The notes below the pieces were generated by a model that did no database searches, was not told the origin of the DNA, and saw only the letters and a program-made list of their open reading frames with translations. Positions 18,778 to 27,582 of a stretch of DNA of 47,721 bases are shown one piece after another; the stretch's first letter is position 1; each line of letters starts with the position of its first letter. This DNA is from Nitrospira sp. CG24B. GTDB lineage: Bacteria; Nitrospirota; Nitrospiria; Nitrospirales; Nitrospiraceae. Location: the NCBI GenBank assembly GCA_002869845.2, contig NEWS02000007.1, forward strand, positions 147,499 through 195,219. Reading direction: 5' to 3'. The translations under genes were made by a program, and so were the position numbers.

Positions 18778-19845
18778 GTGACTGAATTCGGATTGCGTCT
18801 TGCTATCTCCCTGACCCAGATCGCCGCAGTCATGGGCATCGTGGTCATCACCGTGCTCATCCTCACCCTTGCGGAGCGAAAAGTCCTCGGCTGGATGCAG
18901 GACCGCATGGGTCCGATGGAAGTGGGACCCTACGGCATTCTCCAGCCGTTTGCGGATGCCATCAAACTCTTCTTTAAGGAAGACATTATCCCCGCCGGGG
19001 CCAACAAGTTCCTGTTCACCATGGCCCCGATACTCTGTCTCATTCCCGCATTCATTGGATTTGCCGTCATTCCATGGGGCCCCAATCAGACGTTCGAGGT
19101 CGGCGGCATCACCGTAAGACCATTTGTTATCAGCGATATCAATATCGGCATTCTGTACGTCTTAGCCTTCGCGTCGCTCGGGGCCTATGGCATCATTCTT
19201 GGCGGATGGGCATCCAACAGCAAATACTCCTTGCTCGGTGGGCTACGATCGGCGGCGCAGATCATCAGTTACGAGCTGAATGTGGGACTGTCCATTGTCG
19301 GCGTGTTGATTCTGGGCGGTTCCCTTAGCCTGGTGAAAATCACCGATGCCCAGGCCGGAGGATTTTGGCATTGGTATGTCTTCGCGTTGCCGGCTCCACA
19401 AATTTTTGCGCTTGTCGTCTACGTGATCTCATCGGTGGCGGAAACCAACCGGGTTCCGTTCGATCTGCCGGAAGCGGAGAGCGAGCTCGTCGCCGGCTTC
19501 TTCACGGAATACAGCGGCCTCAGATTCGCGTTCTTTTTCCTCGCCGAGTACGCCAACATGGTGTTAGTGTCCTGCGTCGCGGCTGCGCTGTTTCTCGGTG
19601 GATGGAACGCACCGTATCCTGGAACGATTATGGCGTTCATCGGCCTGCCGTCCCTGGCCTGGGCCGAGAACACCATGTGGTTTGCGGTCAAGACATACTC
19701 GTTCTTGTTCCTCTTTTTCTGGCTACGAGCCACGTTGCCGAGACTGCGCTACGATCAGCTGATGCGATTCGGCTGGAAGGTGCTGTTGCCCATTGCGTTG
19801 GGGAACATCGTCGTAACGGCCCTTGCGGTGTTTTTCTTTCAATAG
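18778..19845 (+). CDS. nuoH: NADH-quinone oxidoreductase subunit H
   Basis: 355 residues starting at GTG, with GAGGAG seven bases upstream. About eight membrane helices are visible. Family motifs are ERKVLGWMQDRMGPMEVGPYG, ADAIKLFFKEDIIP, SSVAETNRVPFDLPEAESELVAGF and EYSGLRFAFFFLAEYANM. NuoH links the quinone chamber to the proton-pumping arm, and its acidic loop residues (DLPEAESEL) are intact. It sits between nuoG and nuoI, as usual. Confidence 0.97.
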   Translation: MTEFGLRLAISLTQIAAVMGIVVITVLILTLAERKVLGWMQDRMGPMEVGPYGILQPFADAIKLFFKEDIIPAGANKFLFTMAPILCLIPAFIGFAVIPWGPNQTFEVGGITVRPFVISDINIGILYVLAFASLGAYGIILGGWASNSKYSLLGGLRSAAQIISYELNVGLSIVGVLILGGSLSLVKITDAQAGGFWHWYVFALPAPQIFALVVYVISSVAETNRVPFDLPEAESELVAGFFTEYSGLRFAFFFLAEYANMVLVSCVAAALFLGGWNAPYPGTIMAFIGLPSLAWAENTMWFAVKTYSFLFLFFWLRATLPRLRYDQLMRFGWKVLLPIALGNIVVTALAVFFFQ

Positions 19846-19869
19846 ATGAAATAACAGACGAGATCCATC

Positions 19870-20436
19870 ATGGCATCTACGGCGACCACCAAGCGTTTGA
19901 ACCTACACGAATGGTTCAAGACGATCACGTTCTACGAGATTCTCGTCGGCATGAAGGCGACCTTGTCCCATCTCCTCAATTACCGTCCCGTGACCTTGCA
20001 ATATCCTCATGAAAAACGCACGTTGCCGGACAATTATCGCGGCATGCTCGCGCTGCTCCGATACGATGATGGGACCGAGAAGTGCGTGGGATGCGACCTC
20101 TGTGAAGCGGCCTGTCCGTCGCGCGTCATCCGGGTCGTCAGCGCCGAAGTGCCAGGCGAGCCGACGAAACGTTACTCAAAAGAATATTACATGGACATGA
20201 CCCGGTGCTTGTTCTGCGGGATGTGCGTGGATGCCTGCCCCGTCGATGCGCTAGGCATGACGCGAGAGTTTGAATGGGCGGTATACGACAAGCGCCAGCT
20301 TCATCTGAACAAACAACAATTGCTCGCGATCGGCGACCGTTCGTTTCCAGTCCGCGAGAAACGTCTGGAGCTGCAACATCCAAACGTCGCGTTCTTCAAC
20401 GTGGCATTCAAGCACGTGCCGCCAAAACCGGACTGA
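19870..20436 (+). CDS. nuoI: NADH-quinone oxidoreductase subunit I
   Basis: 188 residues. The ferredoxin-like subunit carries clusters N6a and N6b of the TYKY type: KCVGCDLCEAACPS and RCLFCGMCVDACPVDAL provide all eight cysteines. The N-terminal amphipathic part (residues 10-45) is typical for contact with the membrane arm. It conducts electrons from NuoG to N2 on NuoB. The gene starts 25 bases after nuoH; the spacer to nuoJ (88 bases) has no repeat element. Confidence 0.97.
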   Translation: MASTATTKRLNLHEWFKTITFYEILVGMKATLSHLLNYRPVTLQYPHEKRTLPDNYRGMLALLRYDDGTEKCVGCDLCEAACPSRVIRVVSAEVPGEPTKRYSKEYYMDMTRCLFCGMCVDACPVDALGMTREFEWAVYDKRQLHLNKQQLLAIGDRSFPVREKRLELQHPNVAFFNVAFKHVPPKPD

Positions 20437-20524
20437 CTTTCACAGAGTACTCATCAGACGAGTCATGACTGCATCACCGTTGCGTTAGGCTAGCCCCGGT
20501 CGGCCGCTAACCCAGGAACCGTCC

Positions 20525-21049
20525 ATGTCGCAGTTGTTTTTTGGATACTTCGCCGGAATGATCGTCATCACGTCCATTCTGGTGGTGGCATTGAAAAATC
20601 CTGTCTACAGTGCGCTTTCGCTCTTGGTCATGTTTTTCCATGTCGCGGGACTCTTCATCACACTCCATGCCGAGTTTCTCGCAGCCGTGCAGATTATCGT
20701 CTATGCCGGGGCCATTCTCGTGCTGTATCTGTTCGTCGTCATGATACTCAATGTCACGCAAGACGACCGTTACCATAGCCAATGGCGGATCGCAGGAGTA
20801 GTCTGCATTCCATTGTTCATTGAGTCTCTCTTGCTTCTCTCCGGCGGAGCCGGCGCCGTCAACACCGGGAGTCGATCGCTCCAATCCGGACCGGATGGTG
20901 CCATCGCCACCGACAATACCTTGGCCATCGGCAAGACACTTTATTCAACCTATTTATTCCCGTTCGAGGTGGCCTCCTTGGTACTCCTTGTGGCAATGAT
21001 CGGCGCCATCGTCCTCGCGAAGAAAGATATTGGCCAGCGTGAAACGTGA
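20525..21049 (+). CDS. nuoJ: NADH-quinone oxidoreductase subunit J
   Basis: 174 residues with five membrane helices. The family motif AVQIIVYAGAILVLYLFVVMILNV, in the third helix, contains the pi-bulge region involved in conformational coupling. NuoJ sits near the quinone chamber in the membrane arm. The last three residues (RET) and the stop codon lie within the intergenic repeat that starts at 21038, so the element has trimmed or extended the C-terminus. Confidence 0.95.
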   Translation: MSQLFFGYFAGMIVITSILVVALKNPVYSALSLLVMFFHVAGLFITLHAEFLAAVQIIVYAGAILVLYLFVVMILNVTQDDRYHSQWRIAGVVCIPLFIESLLLLSGGAGAVNTGSRSLQSGPDGAIATDNTLAIGKTLYSTYLFPFEVASLVLLVAMIGAIVLAKKDIGQRET

Positions 21050-21138
21050 AGCGTATCTCGCAGAACGCATCATTCAGAAAGAGAGCGCGAGCACGGGATG
21101 CTTGCTCTTGTCTCCTCATTCGATAGCGCTTCACGAGG
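21038..21138. repeat. Intergenic repeat between nuoJ and nuoK
   Basis: The left end at 21038-21060 matches the left end of the nuoE-nuoF element at 21 of 23 bases. The arms CGTGAAGCG (21045-21053) and CGCTTCACG (21127-21135) form a perfect nine-base inverted repeat, extended by TATC/GATA. The element ends eight bases before the nuoK start codon. Confidence 0.72.
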
Positions 21139-21146
21139 ACTAAAGA

Positions 21147-21449
21147 ATGATTCCCATCTCGTACTACCTCATCTTGAGTGCCATCGTCTTCTTGACAGGC
21201 GTGGTGGGTGTGCTCATCCGGCGCAATATCATTGCTATTCTGCTGTCGGTGGAACTGATGCTGAACGCCACCAATATTAACTTCGTCGCGTTCTCCGACC
21301 ATCTGCAGGATCTTGGCGGTCAAGTGTTCGTCTTTTTTGCCTTAACGGTCGCCGCTGCGGAGGTTGCCGTCGGACTCGCGATTATCATCGCCCTGCACCG
21401 ATCGAGATCCACGATCAATGTTGAAGAGTTCAACCTATTGAAATGGTAA
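21147..21449 (+). CDS. nuoK: NADH-quinone oxidoreductase subunit K
   Basis: 100 residues, three membrane helices, normal length. The conserved glutamates in helices 2 and 3 are visible in [16 protein letters not shown] and [19 protein letters not shown]. NuoK is a small antiporter-like relative that connects the E-channel to NuoN. It is flanked on both sides by spacers carrying the palindromic repeat. Confidence 0.97.
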   Translation: MIPISYYLILSAIVFLTGVVGVLIRRNIIAILLSVELMLNATNINFVAFSDHLQDLGGQVFVFFALTVAAAEVAVGLAIIIALHRSRSTINVEEFNLLKW

Positions 21450-21455
21450 AGGAGC

Positions 21456-21611
21456 CGTATCTCGTGACGCCTCTCTCGTTCCTTCAATCCCGAGTTCCAC
21501 GTTTCAAGTTCAACGTTTCACGTTGTGCGGCAACCAACGACTTGAAACCTAAAACATGGAACGTGAAACCGTCGGCCGATACGCTTCACGAGTAACGAAC
21601 GACGAGGCACG
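21456..21611. repeat. Intergenic repeat between nuoK and nuoL
   Basis: CGTATCTCGT at 21456-21465 pairs with ACGAGGCACG at 21602-21611 (8 of 10 bases). Inside lie GTTTCACGTT, GAACGTGAAAC and TACGCTTCACGAG, all shared with the other copies. It ends eight bases before the nuoL start. Its translation would give the false N-terminal extension MERETVGRYASRVTNDEARFL. Confidence 0.7.
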
Positions 21612-21618
21612 ATTTCTG

Positions 21619-23514
21619 ATGCTGTACGCCCTTATCCCACTCCTTCCGCTGACTGCTTTTTTGATCCTTGGCTTGGCTGGACGGCACATCAATGCCCGTG
21701 CTCACCTTGTTGCGGTTCCGGCGGTTATGTTGTCGCTCGCCTTGTCGATGGGAGCCTTTTTAGAAGTGGCTTCCGGCTCTGTCATTTCGCTTCCGCTCTA
21801 TACCTGGTTGACATCCGGAACGCTGGACATTCACATCGGTCTTCATATCGACCGACTCACCGCCGTGATGCTCCTACTGGTCACCGGTGTCAGTTCGCTC
21901 GTACACGTCTATACCATCGGGTACATGCATGGTGAACCAGGTTATGCCCGTTTCTTCGGCTACATCGCCTTGTTCACCTTCTCCATGTTGATGTTGGTGC
22001 TGGCCGACAACTTATTACAGCTTTTCGTGTTCTGGGAAGCGGTCGGACTCTGCTCGTATCTGTTGATCGGGCACTGGTACGAGCGTGCTTCTGCTTGTGC
22101 CGCCGCCACCAAGGCCTTTCTGGTCAATCGTGTAGGAGACTTCGGATTCATGCTGGGCCTTCTGCTCGTCTGGTACAGCTTTGGATCGCTGAACTACCTT
22201 GACATCTTTCCTGCCCTCCATGAGGCGACTGATGTGACGATGAATCTCCTCGGCCCTTTCGGTGGAACATGGGAGGTTTCGGTCTTCACTCTCATCGCGC
22301 TCTTGCTCTTCACTGGTGCGGTCGGTAAATCTGCCCAAGTTCCGCTCCACGTCTGGCTGCCTGATGCAATGGAAGGACCGACACCGATTTCGGCCCTCAT
22401 TCACGCCGCCACGATGGTCACCGCCGGCGTCTTCATGGTGGCGCGTCTCGCCCCGATATATAACCTTTCACCAACCGCGATGAGCGTGGTCGCGATTACA
22501 GGGGCGGCAACGATGGTCCTCGGCGCCACGATCGCGTTGACTCAGACCGACATCAAACGGGTCGTCGCGTATTCGACGGTCAGTCAGCTCGGGTACATGA
22601 TCATGGCGTGCGGACTTGGTGCCTATGCGTCCGGCATGTATCACTTATTGACGCACGGCGCGTTCAAGGCCTTGCTGTTTTTAGGCTGCGGCTCTGTGAT
22701 TATTGCCCTGCACCATGAGCAAGATATGAGGCACATGGGCGGTCTCAAAGACAAGTTACCGATCACCTACTGGACGTTTGTGGTTGGCTCGCTAGCGCTT
22801 GCCGGCTTTCCTCTGACGGCCGGCTTCTTTAGTAAGGATGACATCCTCGTGTCCGCCTGGTCGTCAGGCAACCTTGGCCGGACACTGACGCTCCTGGGTC
22901 TGCTGACGGCGCTCCTGACCGCCTTCTACAGCTTCCGGCTTGTATTCGTGACCTTCTGGGGAACGTCCCATGTTGATCCGCACCATGCGGAGCACCTCCA
23001 CGAGCCCTCACGGACAATCACAACACCGCTCATCATTCTCGCAGTTTTGAGCATTCTGACTGGTTATCTCGGCATCCCATCTTTCCTAGAACCCATTTTT
23101 TCAACCGGGGGTGAACCCGCCGTCCCTCATGGCTCGGATGGGCTCATGATTATGGCAGCCGCGACAGCGATGGGTCTGATCGGCATGGCCGCCGCCTATT
23201 ATGTGTATGTCCTCAACCCGGATCTTCCGGAGCGCTTGGCGCGACAGTGGGGCATCCTCTATCGGGGCTCGTTGAACAAATGGTATGTCGATGAGGCCTA
23301 CGATTGCCTATTCGTACGACCAACACTTGCGGCCGCTTCCAAACTCTGGAAGCATGTTGATGTCCACGTAATCGATGGAACCGTCAACGGTATCGCGCGC
23401 GCCATCACCTGGTGGGGATGGCTGTTACGACTGGTCCAGAGTGGGCAGACCCAGCACTATGCCTTGGCGATGGCAGTGGGGATCGTCGTGTTAACGGCGT
23501 ATCTTCTTCTTTGA
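21619..23514 (+). CDS. nuoL: NADH-quinone oxidoreductase subunit L
   Basis: 631 residues from the ATG at 21619 (MLYALIPLLPLTAFLIL); a longer reading from 21556 only translates the intergenic repeat. It is the distal antiporter-like proton channel with about 16 helices and a long lateral helix at the C-terminus. Conserved parts are FWEAVGLCSYLLIGHWY, the channel motif SAQVPLHVWLPDAMEGPTPISALIHAATMVTAGVF (split here by family convention), and the lysine-bearing TDIKRVVAYSTVSQLGYM. No second nuoL- or nuoM-like gene accompanies it, so this is an ordinary 14-subunit type with NuoCD fused. Confidence 0.97.
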   Translation: MLYALIPLLPLTAFLILGLAGRHINARAHLVAVPAVMLSLALSMGAFLEVASGSVISLPLYTWLTSGTLDIHIGLHIDRLTAVMLLLVTGVSSLVHVYTIGYMHGEPGYARFFGYIALFTFSMLMLVLADNLLQLFVFWEAVGLCSYLLIGHWYERASACAAATKAFLVNRVGDFGFMLGLLLVWYSFGSLNYLDIFPALHEATDVTMNLLGPFGGTWEVSVFTLIALLLFTGAVGKSAQVPLHVWLPDAMEGPTPISALIHAATMVTAGVFMVARLAPIYNLSPTAMSVVAITGAATMVLGATIALTQTDIKRVVAYSTVSQLGYMIMACGLGAYASGMYHLLTHGAFKALLFLGCGSVIIALHHEQDMRHMGGLKDKLPITYWTFVVGSLALAGFPLTAGFFSKDDILVSAWSSGNLGRTLTLLGLLTALLTAFYSFRLVFVTFWGTSHVDPHHAEHLHEPSRTITTPLIILAVLSILTGYLGIPSFLEPIFSTGGEPAVPHGSDGLMIMAAATAMGLIGMAAAYYVYVLNPDLPERLARQWGILYRGSLNKWYVDEAYDCLFVRPTLAAASKLWKHVDVHVIDGTVNGIARAITWWGWLLRLVQSGQTQHYALAMAVGIVVLTAYLLL

Positions 23515-23605
23515 GAGACCACGGATACGTAGCGTAGAGTGACATTGCCATGACCGATTTCACACGTTGCCGTTTGTGTTTAGCATCACTGATGTAGGAG
23601 TCCCG

Positions 23606-25195
23606 ATGACCGGCTTTCCGTGGCTCACATTACTGGTCGTCCTCCCGCTGGCCGGAGCCATTGCTGTCTTCGCGGTGCAGGAACGCTCCATCAAGGTTAC
23701 GGCTCTCGCTGTAGCCGTAGCCGACCTCTTGATCTCACTCCCGCTCTGGTGGTTGTTCGATGCGTCATCCGGTGAGATGCAGTTCATGGAATCGGCGCGG
23801 TGGATCCCGTCGCTGTCCATCAATTATCGGCTTGGACTTGATGGAATCAGCCTCCCGCTCGTTCTCATGACGACGGTCCTGATGCCGCTCTGCATCCTGA
23901 TCTCATGGCACTCCATCGAGATCAGAATGCGGAGTTTCATGGCCATGCTGCTCATCATGGAAAGCGCCATGATCGGCGTGTTCACCGCGCTGGATTTCGT
24001 GCTGTTCTATGTCTTTTGGGAAGCGATGCTGATTCCGATGTACCTGTTGATCGGGATCTGGGGTGGGCCGAATCGTCTCTACGCCGCGATCAAATTCTTG
24101 CTCTATACTCTCGCCGGCAGCGTTTTGCTACTGGTCGCGATCTTGGTGCTGTATTTCCAGGGCGGCCATACGTTCGACATTGTTCAATTGAGTCAAGGCA
24201 CCTATTCCAATTCGTTGCAATTCTGGCTCTTCCTCGCGTTCTTCGCCGCATTCGCCGTCAAAGTTCCCATGTTCCCCTTCCATACCTGGCTGCCCGACGC
24301 GCACGTGGAGGCACCCACAGCCGGCAGCGTCATACTCGCCAGCGTGCTGCTCAAGATGGGCACCTATGGGTTTCTACGCTTCAGCCTGCCGATGTTGCCT
24401 GACGCCTCTCAAGCGTTTACACCAGCGATGGTGGCGCTCTCCATTGTTGCCATCATCTATGGGGCCTACATGGCACTCGCTCAGTCCGACCTAAAAAAAC
24501 TCATCGCCTATTCGAGTGTGAGCCACATGGGATTTGTCACGCTTGGCCTCTTTATGTTTAACATTCAAGGAATCGAAGGCGCCGTCATGCAGATGGTGAA
24601 CCACGGCATCACCACTGGTGGACTCTTTCTCTGCGTTGGAATGATTTACGAACGCACCCATAGCCGACAGATCGCCGACAATACGGGGCTCACCAAGCCG
24701 ATGCCACGGTATGCGACCTTCCTCGTCATTTTTTCGTTGTCTTCGTTGGGGCTGCCCGGCACGAACAGTTTCGTCGGAGAGTTTATGGTTCTTGCAGGCG
24801 CCTTCCTCTGGAGCAAGATCGCCACGGCCTTTGCGTTGTTGGGAATTATCCTGGCGGCAGCCTACTTGCTCTGGATGGTCCAACGTGTCGCCTTCGGCGT
24901 CCCCGATCCGCATATGCTCCCGAAGCTTCGCGATGTGAACCTGCGTGAGATGATCACCGTGGTGCCACTGGTCGTCTTGATCTTCTTGATCGGGCTGTTC
25001 CCGAACCCCATCCTGACTCGCATGCATCCCAGTGTGGAGAAAGTCATCGCGCGCGCCTTCCCGGCGGCAACTGAGCAGACGTCAACCATGCGCCAGGCTG
25101 ACCCGCTCTCTCCAACCGTGAAACAAATCACTTCACCGACTGGACCGGCGTTTGGGCAAGGAGCGCAGGTCTCGCCGGAGGGCCAACCGCAATGA
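23606..25195 (+). CDS. nuoM: NADH-quinone oxidoreductase subunit M
   Basis: 529 residues from the ATG at 23606, which has GGAG five bases upstream; a TTG at 23567 is in frame but unsupported. It is the middle antiporter-like subunit. FYVFWEAMLIPMYLLIGIWGG, VPMFPFHTWLPDAHVEAPT and QSDLKKLIAYSSVSHMGF are family signatures with the channel glutamate and lysines. The C-terminal tail (about 490-529) is polar and less conserved. The TGA overlaps the nuoN start by four bases (ATGA), indicating coupled translation. Confidence 0.97.
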   Translation: MTGFPWLTLLVVLPLAGAIAVFAVQERSIKVTALAVAVADLLISLPLWWLFDASSGEMQFMESARWIPSLSINYRLGLDGISLPLVLMTTVLMPLCILISWHSIEIRMRSFMAMLLIMESAMIGVFTALDFVLFYVFWEAMLIPMYLLIGIWGGPNRLYAAIKFLLYTLAGSVLLLVAILVLYFQGGHTFDIVQLSQGTYSNSLQFWLFLAFFAAFAVKVPMFPFHTWLPDAHVEAPTAGSVILASVLLKMGTYGFLRFSLPMLPDASQAFTPAMVALSIVAIIYGAYMALAQSDLKKLIAYSSVSHMGFVTLGLFMFNIQGIEGAVMQMVNHGITTGGLFLCVGMIYERTHSRQIADNTGLTKPMPRYATFLVIFSLSSLGLPGTNSFVGEFMVLAGAFLWSKIATAFALLGIILAAAYLLWMVQRVAFGVPDPHMLPKLRDVNLREMITVVPLVVLIFLIGLFPNPILTRMHPSVEKVIARAFPAATEQTSTMRQADPLSPTVKQITSPTGPAFGQGAQVSPEGQPQ

Positions 25196-26658
25196 CCTTT
25201 TCAGCGGCAGATCTGTTCCTCGTGCTTCCAGAATTGCTGGTCGTCACGGCAGCCTGCATCGTGTTCGTACTCGATCCGGTGCTGCGGACATCCGACAAAG
25301 ACGGCTTGGTCTGGCTGAGCCTGGGAACACTGGCCGTCTGCATGGGGTTGACGGCGTCCCAAATACAGGCTCCCGCCACAATCTTTAGCGGACTCGTCGT
25401 CATCGATGCGTACGGAGCCTTCTGGAAACTGCTCCTCTACTTCGTCACCGGCCTGACCATTCTCCTCTCTCATTCCTACTTGAAGGAAGAGCAGCTGTAC
25501 TTCGGCGAATATTACGGCTTTGTCTTGCTCTCCCTCTCCGGGATGATGGTCATGGTCTCGTCGGCTGATTTATTGACCCTCTATCTGGGCACCGAACTGA
25601 TGTCCCTCTCGCTGTACGTCATGGCGGGCCTGAAGCGATCGGAACCTCGCTCATTGGAGGCCTCAGCCAAGTATTTCGTGTTGGGAGCGTTCTCCTCTGG
25701 AATTCTCCTCTACGGCATCTCCCTTCTCTATGGAGCGACCGGAAGCACCAGACTTCCGGAGATCGCCGCAGCGATCTCCGGCCGTAACCTGGACGATCCG
25801 CTCTTGTTGTTTGCCACGATCCTGCTCACGGTCGGATTCGGGTTTAAACTCGCCGTGGTGCCGTTTCACATGTGGACGCCGGATGTCTATCAAGGCGCTC
25901 CTACCTCCGTCACCGCCTTCATGGCGGTCGCATCCAAAGCCGCAAGCTTCGGCGCATTCCTCAGAGTGTTCATGGAAGGGCTGGGTGGTCTGAAAGCCAA
26001 TTGGTCTGCGATGTTCCTCCTGCTTTGCCTTGCTACCCTGATCTTGGGAAATGTCCTCGCACTGGTGCAGACGAATGTGAAACGCATGCTGGCCTACTCA
26101 AGCATTGCCCATGCCGGCTACGCGTTGATCGGTGTGGTGGCAACGGGACACATGGAAAACTCGTCCGGTATCGCCAGCGTGCTGCTCTATCTCACGCTCT
26201 ACGCATTCATGACGTTTGGCGCGTTCGCCATCGTCGCCATGCTTCGCAAGGGCGGGATCGAGGGAGTAGACATCGAAGATTTCACCGGTCTTGCCAAACG
26301 ACATCCTGTGGCTGCGCTGCTCATGTTGATCTTTATGGTCTCGCTGGCAGGCATTCCTCCGACCGCAGGGTTCATCGGAAAACTGTATGTCTTTATGTCG
26401 GCAGTGGAAGCCGGCCTGCCCTGGCTGGCTGCCGTGGCGCTCATCTTTGCCGTCATCTCAGCCTATTACTACCTCAGGCTGGTGATGGTCATGTACATGC
26501 GCGAGCCGAGTGACCTGTCGAGCACGAGCCCTCGGATGGTCATGTCACCGGCTCTCTCAATCGTGCTGGCCTGCGCGGTGGCCGGGGTGGTGATCTTTGG
26601 GATCTATCCCAACCCACTCGTGAACTTCGCCATGCAAGCGGTATCGGCGCTCAAGTAA
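25192..26658 (+). CDS. nuoN: NADH-quinone oxidoreductase subunit N
   Basis: 488 residues, 14 helices expected. It is the antiporter-like subunit next to NuoK. Typical features are LYLGTELMSLSLYVMAGLKR, VVPFHMWTPDVYQGAPTSVTAFMA and QTNVKRMLAYSSIAHAGYAL. It completes the set A to N, so this locus can encode a whole complex I. The YihY-like gene follows 24 bases later on the same strand and may be co-transcribed; no terminator was seen in between. Confidence 0.97.
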   Translation: MTFSAADLFLVLPELLVVTAACIVFVLDPVLRTSDKDGLVWLSLGTLAVCMGLTASQIQAPATIFSGLVVIDAYGAFWKLLLYFVTGLTILLSHSYLKEEQLYFGEYYGFVLLSLSGMMVMVSSADLLTLYLGTELMSLSLYVMAGLKRSEPRSLEASAKYFVLGAFSSGILLYGISLLYGATGSTRLPEIAAAISGRNLDDPLLLFATILLTVGFGFKLAVVPFHMWTPDVYQGAPTSVTAFMAVASKAASFGAFLRVFMEGLGGLKANWSAMFLLLCLATLILGNVLALVQTNVKRMLAYSSIAHAGYALIGVVATGHMENSSGIASVLLYLTLYAFMTFGAFAIVAMLRKGGIEGVDIEDFTGLAKRHPVAALLMLIFMVSLAGIPPTAGFIGKLYVFMSAVEAGLPWLAAVALIFAVISAYYYLRLVMVMYMREPSDLSSTSPRMVMSPALSIVLACAVAGVVIFGIYPNPLVNFAMQAVSALK

Positions 26659-26682
26659 GACCGTTGTGGTTTACCGATCCGC

Positions 26683-27540
26683 ATGCGGAGCATCATGACC
26701 GTCCTCCGCTTTCTGAGCGAGACGCTGACCACCTTCTTGCGCCAGGGCTGCCCGAGCCTGGCGGCAGCCTTGGCCTTTTTCTCCTTACTCTCGCTCTTTC
26801 CTCTCGTCTTTCTTCTCCTGTATGGGATCAGCTTCCTGGTCAGCCAAAACATCATCGGCGAGCAATTCATCCTGAGCTTCCTGAAGGGCTTTCTCCCGTC
26901 ATTGGGTGAACGATTGGCTGAAGAACTCCATCGGATCAGCGTATTAGAAGGTGTGCGCTGGCTGGTATTGCTGTCGTTCTTCTGGTTTGGAGGGCTCGTC
27001 TTTTACGAGCTCGACTACGCACTCAACGTGGTATTTGAAAGCACCCAAAAGCGTCACCCGTTGATTTCCACCGCGATCTCCATCGCCCTGCTGGGATCGA
27101 CAGGACTACTATTGTTCCTCTCCTATGTCGCCACGCAGACCATCGCCTTTTTGACGGCCTATGCCCCGAAGCTGTGGGGGCTCGATCTCGTCGCCCTTGC
27201 CGCCCATGATGTTCATCTCACCTACACGCTCCCCTTTTCCCTGGCATTCCTGACGGTGAGCCTGTTGTACCGCCTAGTGCCTCGCCGCCGACCCCGGTGG
27301 AGCCACGCCATGGCAGGCGCGCTGACGTTCGGCCTGCTCTGGGTTTTGGCGAAGTTGCTGTTCGTCAGCTACAGCGACTATGCCACGGTGTACGCCAGGC
27401 TTTATGGATCGTTACTCGAGGTCGTGCTCTTATTACTCTGGGTCTATTATTCCGCCGGGCTCTTGCTGTTCGGTGGGATTATCGCCCGCAAGCTACAACA
27501 GGTCGCCCGTTTATCACAGGTGCCCGCTGACAGTGATTAG
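26683..27540 (+). CDS. YihY/BrkB-family inner-membrane protein
   Basis: 285 residues with about six membrane helices. The family pattern is seen in GCPSLAAALAFFSLLSLFPLVFLLL near the start, FWFGGLVFYELDYALNVVFE in the middle, and LYGSLLEVVLLLLWVYYSAGLLLFGGIIAR at the end. The family was once called ribonuclease BN by mistake, and its function is still unclear. A second ATG at 26695 has GGAG four bases upstream and could be the true start, shortening the protein by four residues. It follows nuoN closely but is not a complex I subunit. Confidence 0.88.
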   Translation: MRSIMTVLRFLSETLTTFLRQGCPSLAAALAFFSLLSLFPLVFLLLYGISFLVSQNIIGEQFILSFLKGFLPSLGERLAEELHRISVLEGVRWLVLLSFFWFGGLVFYELDYALNVVFESTQKRHPLISTAISIALLGSTGLLLFLSYVATQTIAFLTAYAPKLWGLDLVALAAHDVHLTYTLPFSLAFLTVSLLYRLVPRRRPRWSHAMAGALTFGLLWVLAKLLFVSYSDYATVYARLYGSLLEVVLLLLWVYYSAGLLLFGGIIARKLQQVARLSQVPADSD

Positions 27541-27582
27541 CCAAGACGGTGGCGCGTGATGACCGATGGTGCATCCCGCGAC

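Noticed and set aside
21556..21618. Upstream extension of nuoL (21 codons)
   Set aside because: It translates the palindromic intergenic repeat; NuoL homologues begin near the ATG at 21619.
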